Source: Clostridiales bacterium (GTDB lineage: Bacteria; Bacillota; Clostridia; Oscillospirales; Oscillospiraceae). From it: 64,000 nucleotides of DNA. The stretch spans positions 1-64,000 of the forward strand of contig SFIL01000001.1 in assembly GCA_004556205.1 (NCBI GenBank). Reading direction: 5' to 3'. A model generated the notes under the pieces. It was not told the origin of the DNA and did not search any database. It saw only the letters and a list, made by a program, of their open reading frames with translations. Made by a program: the position numbers and the translations under genes. Shown here one piece after another: positions 25,438 to 34,012 of the stretch (position 1 is its first letter; every line of letters begins with the position of its first letter).

Positions 25438-25520
25438 GGAGGGCGGGGACACGGCTACGCCGACCGCGAAGCGGCAATCGGTGGTTCCTACACGCGGCTT
25501 ATGACTGTCCCCGCCTTACG
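25438..25520. repeat. large GC-rich inverted repeat (GGGCGGGGACA family)
   Basis: Arms GGGCGGGGACA and TGTCCCCGCC enclose about 60 bp containing a CGACCGCGAAGCGG palindrome. It lies between ymdB and the divergent noc gene. Confidence 0.55.
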
Positions 25521-25779
25521 GCGGAGCTTTATATCATCGACTGATTGCTGTTTCTTATATATTATACCGAAAAAAGCCGCGCAGTACAAGCGCTCGTTTC
25601 GCCATTTTTCGGCATTGCCGCCGCAAATCCCGTATTTCCCGCCTATTTCCCAAGATGTTGTGGATGGGAAATGAAATAATCGCAATTTCTTGTGCTTTTC
25701 GTCTGCGCTTTCGCGTGTTTTCGCGCGGCTTTGGCGTAAAATAAGACACGGGGAGAATCTTACGAAAGGGGGAGATAGG

Positions 25780-26589
25780 GTGAGAAAAGGCCGTGGACTG
25801 CTCGAAAGCGGACGTGTTCTTTATCTGCCGATTGAACGCCTCCATCCGAACCCGTCGCAGCCGCGCAAAATTTTCGATCCCGACGGACTGCGGGAGCTTG
25901 CCGCAAGCATTGAACAGTACGGTATTTTACAGCCGCTTACCGTGCGGCGGCGCGGGAGCGAATATGAGCTGGTCGCGGGGGAGCGGCGCCTGCGGGCGGC
26001 AAAGCTTGCAGGCTGTGTCGAGGTGCCGTGCATTCTGCTGACGGTGGACGAGGAGCAGTCGGGCATGGTCGCGCTGGTGGAGAATTTGCAGCGGCGCGAT
26101 TTGGACTACATCGAGGAGGCGGAGGGGCTGGCGCGGCTGATGCGCCTGTATCACCTGAGTCAGGAACAGGCGGCACTTCGGGTGGGAAAGAGTCAGAGCG
26201 CCGTCGCCAACAAGCTCCGCCTTCTGCGGCACAGCCCGCAGGTGCTTGAAAAACTGCGGGAAAACCACCTCTCCGAACGGCACGCGCGGGCACTGCTTCG
26301 ACTCGAGACGGAGGAGGAACGGCTCGAGGTGCTGAACGTGATCGTTCGGCAGCAGCTCAATGTGGCAAAAACGGAGGCGTACATTGAGGCGTATTTGGAG
26401 AAAAAGCGCACACAGGAGCCGAAAAGGGGACTGCGCAAGCTCATCGTGCGGGATGTGCGGCTGTTTCTGAACAGCGTAAACCACTCCTTGGAGCTGGTGC
26501 GCGGCGCGGGCATCGATGCGCAGGCAAAACAGGAGGAGACAGACTCGGAAATCGTTCTGACCATTCGTCTGCCCAAACGCGCAGGGTAG
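25780..26589 (+). CDS. noc: ParB-family chromosome protein, Noc-like
   Basis: 269 aa from a GTG start at 25780 with a purine-rich AAAGGGGGAG site just upstream; the longer frame lacks a site. N-terminal ParB CTP-binding domain (LHPNPSQPRKIFD; GILQPLTV; LVAGERRLRAAKLAG; ALVENLQRRDL), central HTH (LSQEQAALRVGKSQSAVANKLRLL) and LNVAKTEAYIE near residue 205. The HTH and 'NVxxTE' stretches match Noc better than Spo0J. Noc blocks division over the nucleoid by binding DNA and membrane. No parA or rsmG neighbour is present, so ParB cannot be fully excluded. Confidence 0.8.
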   Translation: MRKGRGLLESGRVLYLPIERLHPNPSQPRKIFDPDGLRELAASIEQYGILQPLTVRRRGSEYELVAGERRLRAAKLAGCVEVPCILLTVDEEQSGMVALVENLQRRDLDYIEEAEGLARLMRLYHLSQEQAALRVGKSQSAVANKLRLLRHSPQVLEKLRENHLSERHARALLRLETEEERLEVLNVIVRQQLNVAKTEAYIEAYLEKKRTQEPKRGLRKLIVRDVRLFLNSVNHSLELVRGAGIDAQAKQEETDSEIVLTIRLPKRAG

Positions 26590-27204
26590 AGGACACGAGG
26601 TTCAGTGAATCGTGAATGGCGGCGCACTCTGTGGGGAGCTGTAGCAGGCGGCAGCCCTGACTCTCCTGTGGAGAGGCTTCTTGGCTAAGGGTGAATGGTG
26701 AAGAACTGCGGTGTGCTTCGCACGGATTTTGAATTTTGTGTGTTTTACTTTACATTTAGTGCGGACGAACAGACCTGTACGCAGTCGGCAGTTCCTGCAC
26801 CGGGCGGCTGATAGCCGCCCCTACGGCGTGAACTGCAAAATTTCTCGTAGGGGCGGATAGTATCCGCCCGTGCAGGAACTACCTTCTGCCGCTTCGCGGT
26901 CGGCGGGGGGACGTTTGCGAGCGCCGCCTGTGGCGGAAGAAGCGAGTAAAAAGGAGTGGCAGGATCAAGGCGATTGGCAAGCGGCCTTTGCCCGCGCAGA
27001 CAGAACCGCTGATCCAACAGAGCGTGTCTCCGCCCTACAGGGGGGCAATCGGAATAAGGAAGCGCTTTCTTTGAGAAAACACCATATTTTGCCGAACTTT
27101 TCCGTCCTGCGGCGTGTTTTTGCACCACAGGATGGTATTTTTTTGCTTTTTTGGACGGAGAAGAAATTTTTTCCCTGTTTTTTTCGATTTTTTGCGGAAA
27201 TTAT
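26590..27204. repeat. repeat-rich intergenic region before ppdK
   Basis: Contains the nested palindromes CGGGCGGCTGATAGCCGCCCCTACG and CGTAGGGGCGGATAGTATCCGCCCG (about 26798-26873), within a larger inverted pair GCAGTTCCTGCAC / GTGCAGGAACTAC. Remnants of coding-like but degenerate sequence run toward 27060. A 130-codon open frame here starts in repeat DNA, has no ribosome site and runs into the ppdK promoter, so it is not annotated. Confidence 0.6.
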
Positions 27205-27233
27205 TTGCAATATCGGAACAGATGTGCTATACT
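27205..27233 (+). promoter_or_regulatory. promoter of ppdK
   Basis: TTGCAA (27205-27210), 17-bp spacer, TATACT (27228-27233), about 90 bp before the ATG. Confidence 0.75.
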
Positions 27234-27322
27234 TTTTGGGCGATAAAAATCTTCAAAACTAAAAAATGCCTGAAACGGTCGTGAAATGCCGTTTCCAAAA
27301 CACGAAAGGGGTTTAACAAACT

Positions 27323-29959
27323 ATGCACAAGTATGTATACCTGTTCTCCGAAGGCAATGGCTCCATGCGTGAGCTGCTCGGCGGCAAGGGTGCGAACCTC
27401 GCCGAAATGACCAACCTTGGTATGCCGGTTCCGCAGGGCTTCACCATCTCCACCGAAGCCTGCACCAAGTACTATGAGGACGGCCGCAGCATCAACGAGG
27501 AGATCAAGGCTCAGGTCTACGAGGCACTGGCAAAGATCGAAAAAATCAACGGCAAAAAGTTCGGCGACGCGAAGAATCCGCTCCTCGTCTCCGTCCGCTC
27601 CGGCGCTCGCGCCTCCATGCCCGGCATGATGGACACCATTCTGAACCTCGGCCTGAACGACGAGGTCGCTGCCGGTCTGATCGAAGGCAACCCCACCCCC
27701 GCATTCACCCGTTTCGTTTACGACTCCTACCGCCGCTTCATCCAGATGTTCTCCGATGTCGTTATGGAGCTTTCCAAGAAGACCTTCGAGGTCATCATCG
27801 ACGAAGTCAAGGCAGCCAAGGGCGTCAAGAATGACATCGACCTCGACGCCGACGATATGAAGAAGCTCGTCGTGCTGTTCAAGGAACACTATAAGAAGGA
27901 AAAGGGCGAGGACTTCCCGACCGATCCTGCCGTCCAGCTCATGGAAGCCATCAAGGCAGTCTTCCGCTCCTGGGATAACCCCCGCGCCAATGTTTATCGC
28001 CGCATGAACGACATCCCCTATTCCTGGGGCACTGCCGTCAATGTGCAGCCGATGGTCTTCGGCAACCTGAACGACAAGTCCGGCACGGGTGTTGCGTTCA
28101 CCCGTGACCCCGCTACCGGCGAAAAGGCACTCTTCGGTGAGTACCTCATCAACGCACAGGGCGAGGATGTCGTCGCCGGTATCCGCACCCCGAGCAAGAT
28201 CTCCAAGCTGCAAGAGGATATGCCCGGTGTCTATAAGCAGTTCGTCGATATCGCAAACCGCCTCGAGAACCACTACCGCGATATGCAGGACATGGAGTTT
28301 ACCATTGAAAACGGCAAGCTCTATATGCTCCAGACCCGTAACGGCAAGCGCACCGCCGCCGCCGCGCTGAAGATCGCCTGCGACCTCGTGGACGAGGGCA
28401 TGATCTCCCGCGAGGAGGCCGTTATGCGTGTTGAGCCGAAGCAGCTCGACGCTCTGCTGCACCCGCAGTTCGACGCCGCCGCGCTGAAGGCAGCCGAGGT
28501 TGTCGGCAAGGGTCTTGCTGCCTCCCCCGGTGCAGCCTGCGGCCGTATCGTCTTCACCGCTGAGGATGCAAAGGCTTGGGCAGCCAACGGCGAGAAGGTT
28601 GTTCTTGTCCGTCTCGAGACCAGCCCCGAGGACATCGAGGGCATGGCAGCCGCGCAGGGCATCCTGACTGTTCGCGGCGGCATGACCTCCCACGCAGCCG
28701 TTGTTGCCCGCGGCATGGGCACCTGCTGCGTCTCCGGCTGCGGCGAAATCGCCATGCACGAGGAGGAGAAGTACTTCACTCTTGCAGGCAAGACCTACCA
28801 TGAGGGCGACTGGATCTCCATTGACGGCTCCACCGGCAACATCTACGGCTGTGCCGTCGCCACCGTTCCCGCCAGCATCAGCGGCAACTTCAACCGCCTG
28901 ATGAAGTGGGCGGACAGCTTCCGTACCCTCCGTGTGCGCACCAACGCCGATAACCCCCGCGACACCGCGCAGGCAGTCGCTTTCGGCGCTGAGGGCATCG
29001 GACTCTGCCGCACCGAGCATATGTTCTTTGAGGCAACCCGTATCAAGGCAATGCGCGAGATGATCGTTGCCAAAACCCCCGAGGCACGCAAGGCTGCGCT
29101 CGACAAGATCCTGCCCTATCAGCAGAGCGACTTCGAGCAGATGTACCGTGAGCTGCAGGGCCGTCCGATGACTGTCCGTTACCTCGACCCGCCTCTGCAC
29201 GAGTTCCTGCCGACCAAGGAAGAGGACATTGCGGAGATCGCAGGCGAACTGAATGTCTCCGTCGAGGAGCTGAAGGAGGTTATCGCCTCTCTGCACGAGT
29301 TCAACCCGATGATGGGTCACCGCGGCTGCCGTCTGGCTGTCACCTATCCGGAGATCGCCGAGATGCAGACCACCGCTGTTATCAACGCCGCAATCAAGGT
29401 CAACCACGAGTTCCCGTGGTACCGCATCGAGCCGGAAATCATGATCCCGCTGGTTGGCGAGGTCAAGGAGCTGAAGTACGTCAAGGACATCGTTGTTGCG
29501 ACCGCTGATAAGATCATCGCGGAAGCCGGCGTTGAGATGAAGTACAAGGTCGGCACGATGATCGAGATCCCGCGCGCCGCGCTGACGGCAGACGAGATCG
29601 CCAAGGAAGCAGAGTTCTTCTCCTTCGGCACGAACGACCTGACACAGATGACCTTCGGCTTCAGCCGCGACGACGCAGGCAAGTTCCTTGATGCGTACTA
29701 TGACCACAAGATCTACGAGTTCGACCCGTTCGCACACCTCGACCAGACCGGTGTCGGCCGCTTGGTCAAGATGGCTGCGGATCTCGGCAGACAGACCCGT
29801 CCCGACCTCAAGCTCGGCATCTGCGGCGAGCACGGCGGTGACCCCGCCTCCGTCGAGTTCTGCCATCAGGTCGGTCTGAACTATGTCTCCTGCAGCCCGT
29901 TCCGTGTTCCCATCGCCCGCCTCGCCGCTGCACAGGCTGCCATCCGCAACAAGCGCTAA
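27323..29959 (+). CDS. ppdK: pyruvate, phosphate dikinase
   Basis: 878 aa, the normal length. N-terminal ATP-grasp domain (LLGGKGANLAEM; SVRSGARASMPGMMDT), swivelling domain with the phospho-His motif GGMTSHAAVVARGMG (about residue 455), and a C-terminal PEP/pyruvate TIM barrel (GLCRTEHMFF; PEIMIPLVGEVKEL; SFGTNDLTQMTFGFSRDD; GICGEHGGDP). Interconverts pyruvate+ATP+Pi and PEP+AMP+PPi, serving glycolysis or gluconeogenesis in PPi-using anaerobes. Codon usage is strongly biased, suggesting high expression. Monocistronic, with its own promoter and terminator. Confidence 0.97.
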   Translation: MHKYVYLFSEGNGSMRELLGGKGANLAEMTNLGMPVPQGFTISTEACTKYYEDGRSINEEIKAQVYEALAKIEKINGKKFGDAKNPLLVSVRSGARASMPGMMDTILNLGLNDEVAAGLIEGNPTPAFTRFVYDSYRRFIQMFSDVVMELSKKTFEVIIDEVKAAKGVKNDIDLDADDMKKLVVLFKEHYKKEKGEDFPTDPAVQLMEAIKAVFRSWDNPRANVYRRMNDIPYSWGTAVNVQPMVFGNLNDKSGTGVAFTRDPATGEKALFGEYLINAQGEDVVAGIRTPSKISKLQEDMPGVYKQFVDIANRLENHYRDMQDMEFTIENGKLYMLQTRNGKRTAAAALKIACDLVDEGMISREEAVMRVEPKQLDALLHPQFDAAALKAAEVVGKGLAASPGAACGRIVFTAEDAKAWAANGEKVVLVRLETSPEDIEGMAAAQGILTVRGGMTSHAAVVARGMGTCCVSGCGEIAMHEEEKYFTLAGKTYHEGDWISIDGSTGNIYGCAVATVPASISGNFNRLMKWADSFRTLRVRTNADNPRDTAQAVAFGAEGIGLCRTEHMFFEATRIKAMREMIVAKTPEARKAALDKILPYQQSDFEQMYRELQGRPMTVRYLDPPLHEFLPTKEEDIAEIAGELNVSVEELKEVIASLHEFNPMMGHRGCRLAVTYPEIAEMQTTAVINAAIKVNHEFPWYRIEPEIMIPLVGEVKELKYVKDIVVATADKIIAEAGVEMKYKVGTMIEIPRAALTADEIAKEAEFFSFGTNDLTQMTFGFSRDDAGKFLDAYYDHKIYEFDPFAHLDQTGVGRLVKMAADLGRQTRPDLKLGICGEHGGDPASVEFCHQVGLNYVSCSPFRVPIARLAAAQAAIRNKR

Positions 29960-30016
29960 TCAGAAATTAGTTGATTTGGGGCAAACCCAATTTGTAAAAA
30001 CCATAACAGAAAAATT

Positions 30017-30050
30017 GACCTTGCAAGAGAAATCTTGCAGGGTCTTTTTT
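30017..30050 (+). terminator. terminator of ppdK
   Basis: GACCTTGCAAG / CTTGCAGGGTC stem (one mismatch) with AGAAAT loop and a TTTTTT run. The following 360 bp to the next gene show no other supported feature. Confidence 0.8.
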
Positions 30051-30414
30051 CGCGCCAAAAGCCTTGCAAATCCCGCATTTTTGGCAATAAAACTGGAATT
30101 TTATTGTCATTCTCAGAAATGCAAAACTCAAATTTCAATGCCTCAAAAAATGATGATGAGGCTTGAACTGAAACATTTTCATCGGTTTTTCGTATTACTT
30201 TCTGCGATGGAGCGAAACCAACGGAGCGAGAAGCAGACAGCATTCTTGCAATCAACAATGAGAACTGATTTTGATGCTGGCAAAGTGAATACTGCTTTGA
30301 AGGCACGTTGGGGTATTGCGTAGTTCCGCTTCGCTTTTTATGGGAATGGGATATTGACATTCGGCGCCGCGCATTGTAAAATAACAGAAGGAAAGGAACA
30401 AGGAGGCGGGAAAT

Positions 30415-30729
30415 ATGGAGGAAATGACGCGTTATGACACGTTGACGCTCTGCCCTGACTACCGCTTCGTGCGCGTGGTCAGCAAGGACGGTGTTTTTTA
30501 CGATCTGATTCGCAAGTGGCGCTCGCGAGAGCATGTATTCCGTCTGCTGCAAACCTATCCCGATGCCCAAACGCTCGGGCGGGCATTTGTGCCGCCGTGC
30601 GTCTTTCGTGACTTTACCGAGATGGACGGACCGGAAAACTTCCATAAGAGTGTGTGGAAGAACGGCACGCAGTTTCTCTTTCCGCTCGAGGCGAAGGACT
30701 TGGCGCTTTTGGAAAAAACAGAAAAATGA
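30415..30729 (+). CDS. small hypothetical protein
   Basis: 104 aa with a strong ribosome site (AAGGAGGCGGGAAAT before ATG). Cytosolic, charged, without a motif I recognise; Trp/Phe/Tyr are spread along the chain, with two Cys (residues 13 and about 64). It ends 4 bp before a 13-bp inverted repeat (30734-30767) and lies upstream of pdaA, with which it may share a transcript. No function assigned. Confidence 0.7.
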   Translation: MEEMTRYDTLTLCPDYRFVRVVSKDGVFYDLIRKWRSREHVFRLLQTYPDAQTLGRAFVPPCVFRDFTEMDGPENFHKSVWKNGTQFLFPLEAKDLALLEKTEK

Positions 30730-30733
30730 TTTG

Positions 30734-30767
30734 CTATGCCGATGTTTCGTTGGGAACATCGGCATAG
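30734..30767. terminator. hairpin between the small ORF and pdaA
   Basis: Perfect 13-bp stem CTATGCCGATGTT / AACATCGGCATAG with an 8-nt loop and no T-run. It could be a weak or factor-dependent terminator or an mRNA stabiliser. Confidence 0.45.
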
Positions 30768-30807
30768 TTGTCCCTCAGAGCGCATAGGCTTGACCGAGGT
30801 GATGGAT

Positions 30808-31605
30808 ATGCGGAAATTCTTACGGCGGAATCTGCCGCTTCTGTTGGTGTTGTGCGTTCTGACGGGCTTGATCGTCGTGGCGTGTGAGCGGAATCGGGAG
30901 ACGGTGGCGACCGGATCTTGGGGGCTGAGTTTCCCGCAGGAGGGGCAGCCGCCCACGGGAAACACAAGCAGCGAACGCTTGAAGGAGTACGGCGCGGCGT
31001 ACTTGGGTGATACGACCCAAAAGGTCATCTATCTGACCTTTGACGCGGGCTATGAAAACGGCTGCACGGCGCAAATCCTCGACGCGCTCAAAAAGCATAA
31101 TGTGCCTGCGACATTTTTTCTCGTCGGCAATTACATTGAACAGAACCCTGAGCTTGTCAAGCGGATGGTTGCAGAGGGACATATCGTTGGGAATCACACC
31201 TACCATCATTACGATATGTCGAAGATCGGGGATCGGGAGACCTTCCAAAAGGAACTGAACGATTTGGAGGCGCTGTATACGCAGACCACCGGCGAAACGA
31301 TGAAGAAATTCTATCGTCCGCCGCAGGGAATCTATTCAGAGGAAAACTTGAAAATGGCGCAGGAGATGGGGTATCATACGGTGTTTTGGAGCCTCGCCTA
31401 TGTCGATTGGCTCAACGACGATCAGCCGACCTCGGAGCAGGCGTTTGCAAAGCTCATCCCGCGCATCCATAACGGTGCGATTGTGCTGCTGCACAGCACC
31501 TCGCAGACCAACGCCGCGATTTTGGACGATCTGCTGACCCGTTGGGAGGAGCTGGGCTATGAATTTGCCTCCCTTGAGACGCTGTTTTCCGAGCAGGCTT
31601 CGTAG
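30808..31605 (+). CDS. pdaA: delta-lactam-biosynthetic polysaccharide deacetylase PdaA
   Basis: 265 aa. Start at 30808 (GAGGTG 6 bp upstream) gives an N-terminal signal/anchor RNLPLLLVLCVLTGLIVVAC, whose final Cys could be a lipobox. NodB deacetylase domain: IYLTFDAGYENGCT (Asp pair), NHTYHHYDMS (His pair), FYRPPQGIYSEE, VDWLNDDQ, and VLLHSTS. The 'DAGYENG' variant and HNVPATFFLVGNYI are typical of PdaA, which makes muramic delta-lactam in spore cortex. With SpoIID it supports a spore-forming host. Confidence 0.9.
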   Translation: MRKFLRRNLPLLLVLCVLTGLIVVACERNRETVATGSWGLSFPQEGQPPTGNTSSERLKEYGAAYLGDTTQKVIYLTFDAGYENGCTAQILDALKKHNVPATFFLVGNYIEQNPELVKRMVAEGHIVGNHTYHHYDMSKIGDRETFQKELNDLEALYTQTTGETMKKFYRPPQGIYSEENLKMAQEMGYHTVFWSLAYVDWLNDDQPTSEQAFAKLIPRIHNGAIVLLHSTSQTNAAILDDLLTRWEELGYEFASLETLFSEQAS

Positions 31606-31718
31606 AAGCCGGCGTTCTACCGGAGGCAGTTACGAAAGGCTGCCGCCTCCTCACAATGACATAACGGAATATCCTTGCACAAGATTGTCGGGTTCTCAGA
31701 GTTTTTCGCAATTGGCGC

Positions 31719-31747
31719 TTGACAGGTGAGTTACCCTGTGTTATCAT
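31719..31747 (+). promoter_or_regulatory. promoter of the deoR-family regulator of the BMC locus
   Basis: TTGACA (31719-31724), 17-bp spacer, TATCAT (31742-31747). The tandem operator-like repeats begin 4 bp after the -10. Confidence 0.85.
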
Positions 31748-31750
31748 CGA

Positions 31751-31780
31751 AATGAGCGATAATGAGCGAAAATGAACGGA
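31751..31780 (+). promoter_or_regulatory. tandem 10-bp operator repeats upstream of the deoR-family gene
   Basis: Three head-to-tail 10-mers: AATGAGCGAT, AATGAGCGAA, AATGAACGGA. The last merges into the ribosome site (ACGGAGG). The same arrangement recurs at 32777-32806 and a two-unit copy at 32571-32590. Likely autoregulatory binding site of the DeoR-family protein. Confidence 0.75.
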
Positions 31781-31789
31781 GGCTGCACG

Positions 31790-32575
31790 ATGAAATACTG
31801 GGAGAGAGAACAAACAATCCTGCAGGCGCTGCAGACGCGCGGTGCGGTGTCGATGACGGAAATCTGTGCCCTGACGGGCGCGTCTGTTGCCACGGTGCGG
31901 CGCGACTTTGACGAGCTGCAAAGCAAGGGTATCGCGGAGCGCACGCACGGCGGTCTGCGCTTGCCGCAGAAACAGCCGGAACGCCGTCGCTATGTCAACG
32001 GCACGGAGATCGCGGACGCGATTGACAAGGAAAAGTACCGCATTGCGCAGGAGGCTGCCGCCCAGGTGCGGGCGGGCGAGTCGATCTTTATCGGCGCAGG
32101 CAAAACCTGCAATATGCTGGCGGCGCTTTTGAGAGACATCGAACGTCTGACGGTCGTCACAACGTCCGTCACCGCAGTGCTGGAGCTCGCAGAGTGTCCG
32201 AATATTTCGGTGACGCTGCTGGGCGGCGACATCCACACGGGTAAGAATTATATCGAGACGCTCGATCCCGATATTGCCCATGTTTTGCGCGGGTACTATT
32301 TTGATAAGGTGTTCCTGACTGCCGAGGGCTTTGACCTCGAGCGCGGCTACACCGTGCAGGACAAAAACCGCACCGGACTGTATACCCAGCTTTCGCGCAT
32401 GACGCGGCGGTTGTATATGCTGCTTGACAGCGCGAAGTTCGATCGGCGCGCCTTTGCCACGATGTTCCCGCCGGAAAAGCTGTGCCGTGTCATCAGTACG
32501 CAGAATATGCCGCAGAAGTTTTCTGAATTTTACGCAAAACAGGGGATCCCTTGCGTTCTCCTTCCAATAGAATGA
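31790..32575 (+). CDS. DeoR-family transcriptional regulator of the BMC locus
   Basis: 261 aa. N-terminal winged helix (residues 1-57; SMTEICALTGASVATVRRDFDELQSKG is the DeoR recognition helix region) and a C-terminal DeoRC sugar-phosphate-sensing domain (FIGAGKTCNML; TTSVTAVLEL; LLGGDIHTG; AEGFDLERGYTV). The start at 31790 (GGAGG at 31778-31782) is preferred over 31772, which lies in the operator repeats. It is separated from the BMC operon by a terminator but shares the same tandem operator, so it probably senses a pentose phosphate such as deoxyribose-5-phosphate and controls both units. Confidence 0.9.
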   Translation: MKYWEREQTILQALQTRGAVSMTEICALTGASVATVRRDFDELQSKGIAERTHGGLRLPQKQPERRRYVNGTEIADAIDKEKYRIAQEAAAQVRAGESIFIGAGKTCNMLAALLRDIERLTVVTTSVTAVLELAECPNISVTLLGGDIHTGKNYIETLDPDIAHVLRGYYFDKVFLTAEGFDLERGYTVQDKNRTGLYTQLSRMTRRLYMLLDSAKFDRRAFATMFPPEKLCRVISTQNMPQKFSEFYAKQGIPCVLLPIE

Positions 32576-32590
32576 GCGATTTTGAGCGAT
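32571..32590 (+). promoter_or_regulatory. two-unit operator repeat at the end of the deoR-family gene
   Basis: AATGAGCGAT followed by TTTGAGCGAT. The regulator's own stop codon (32573-32575) lies inside the first unit. It may be an auxiliary site for looping between the other two clusters. Confidence 0.6.
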
Positions 32591-32592
32591 TT

Positions 32593-32637
32593 TCCGTCAA
32601 ATACTGCATGTTTTTGATTTGCGCAGTATTTGACGGA
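32593..32637 (+). terminator. terminator of the deoR-family gene
   Basis: Perfect 15-bp stem TCCGTCAAATACTGC / GCAGTATTTGACGGA, followed by TTTGATTTTTTG. Confidence 0.8.
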
Positions 32638-32721
32638 TTTGATTTTTTGCATATTTTCAACAAGTAAAAGCCATTCCGATTGGCGAATATGACGAAATAA
32701 TGTAAAAATTAAGTTCGCGTA

Positions 32722-32750
32722 TTGACAAGAACCGCGTTTTGTGGGATGAT
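32722..32750 (+). promoter_or_regulatory. promoter of the BMC operon
   Basis: TTGACA (32722-32727), 17-bp spacer, GATGAT (32745-32750). Start of transcription is expected just upstream of the operator repeats. Confidence 0.75.
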
Positions 32751-32776
32751 GGAAGCGAGCAAAAGGATTATATTAA

Positions 32777-32806
32777 AATGAGCGATTTTGAGCGATTTGA
32801 AACGGA
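32777..32806 (+). promoter_or_regulatory. tandem 10-bp operator repeats upstream of the BMC operon
   Basis: AATGAGCGAT, TTTGAGCGAT, TTGAAACGGA: the same three-unit layout, ending in the ribosome site, as before the regulator gene. It lies downstream of the promoter, so bound repressor would block elongation or translation. Confidence 0.78.
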
Positions 32807-32815
32807 GCGTTTGCA

Positions 32816-34012
32816 ATGGAAAATGAAGGAATTGTTGAACTGTACCAGCCGCGGCACACATTGATCGGCAGAGACGGCATTACCATGATCCCCCACTTCT
32901 TGCAGCGTATTGGCGCAAAAAAGGTCTTAGTTGTCACAGACAAGGGCTTAATCAAAATCGGTACTGCCGGTAAGGTGACGGCAGTGCTGGATGAAGCGGG
33001 AATTGAGTACCTCGTATTTGACGGCGTTGAGCCGAATCCCACGACAAAGATCGTCTATGCGGCGTTGGACTTTTATCAGAAGAGCGGCTGCAGTGCGCTG
33101 ATTGCCATTGGCGGCGGCTCTCCGATCGACGTGGCAAAGGCGGTCAGCATCCTGTCTGCCAACGGCGGCAAGATCGAAGACTACAACGGCGTGAACAAAT
33201 CCAAAAAACACGGTGCGCCCGTCATTGCCGTCAACACGACGGCGGGCACCGGCTCGGAATGCACCCGTGCTTATGTTGTGACGGATACGGAAGCCAAGTC
33301 CAAAATGCTGATGGTGGACACGAACTGCCTTGCCCACCTCGCGTTGAACGACCCGATGCTGATGGTCGGTATGCCGCCCTCCCTAACCGCTGCGACGGGC
33401 ATCGATGCCCTGACGCACGCGATTGAATCTTACATTTGTAATATCCACACGCCGTATACTGACGCCCTTGCGCTCGAGGCAATCCGTCTGGTATCGAAGG
33501 CGCTGCGAAAAGCGGTGCGCGACGGCTCGGACATGGACGCCCGCACGGATATGTGCTGGGCGGAGTACATGGCGGGTCTGTCCTTCTCAAACGCGGGTCT
33601 TGGACTGACGCACGCGATCGCCCACCAGCTCGGCGGCTTTTACAACATCCCGCACGGGCTTGCCAACGCCATCATGCTCCCGCGCGTGCTCGAATACAAC
33701 CGCCCGTACTGCATGGGCCGGCTTGCCAGCGTTGCACAGGCGATGGGAGAGAAGGTCGATAACCTCTCGGTTGATGCCGCTTCCAAGCAGGCGATCGAGG
33801 CGGTGCGCAAGCTGTGCAGCGATGTGAAGATCCCTCCGCTGTGCGAGACAAAGTTCCGTATGGAGGACATTGACACGCTGGCAAAGCACGCCTTGCAGGA
33901 TACGGCGGCAAAGACCAATATTGTCCGTGCGACCTTAGAGGATGTCAAGACCATCATTGCCAAGACCTATTATGAAGGTATCGTGATGAAGAAGGTGAAC
34001 GCAAATGGATAA
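32816..34012 (+). CDS. BMC-associated iron-containing alcohol dehydrogenase (1-propanol/ethanol type)
   Basis: 398 aa, group III Fe-ADH. NAD-binding GGGSPIDVAKA (about residue 98), TTAGTGSE, and metal ligands in TGIDALTHAIESY and LGLTHAIAHQLGGFYNIPHG (Asp and three His). In PduQ/EutG-like roles it reduces the aldehyde to alcohol and regenerates NAD+ inside the shell. First gene of the BMC operon, overlapping pduL by 8 bp. No obvious N-terminal encapsulation helix is present. Confidence 0.92.
   Translation: MENEGIVELYQPRHTLIGRDGITMIPHFLQRIGAKKVLVVTDKGLIKIGTAGKVTAVLDEAGIEYLVFDGVEPNPTTKIVYAALDFYQKSGCSALIAIGGGSPIDVAKAVSILSANGGKIEDYNGVNKSKKHGAPVIAVNTTAGTGSECTRAYVVTDTEAKSKMLMVDTNCLAHLALNDPMLMVGMPPSLTAATGIDALTHAIESYICNIHTPYTDALALEAIRLVSKALRKAVRDGSDMDARTDMCWAEYMAGLSFSNAGLGLTHAIAHQLGGFYNIPHGLANAIMLPRVLEYNRPYCMGRLASVAQAMGEKVDNLSVDAASKQAIEAVRKLCSDVKIPPLCETKFRMEDIDTLAKHALQDTAAKTNIVRATLEDVKTIIAKTYYEGIVMKKVNANG

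Noticed and set aside
26870..27262. 130-codon open frame upstream of ppdK
   Set aside because: Begins inside palindromic repeat DNA, has no ribosome site, contains low-quality composition and ends within the ppdK promoter region; probably repeat remnant.
27227..29866. 879-codon open frame antisense to ppdK
   Set aside because: Exact shadow of the strongly biased ppdK reading frame; composition (Asp/Val/Leu/His-rich, no motifs) is that of an antisense artefact.
29956..30765. 269-codon minus-strand frame across the ppdK-pdaA gap
   Set aside because: Runs through a terminator, the intergenic region and the antisense of a better-supported 104-aa gene; no ribosome site.
31606..31680. Possible fourth copy of the TGTCATTGCGAGG element downstream of pdaA
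   Set aside because: Only one end (CTCACAATGACAT) and a small GGAGGCAG/CTGCCGCCTCC hairpin are seen; no matching left end, so not listed as a complete element.
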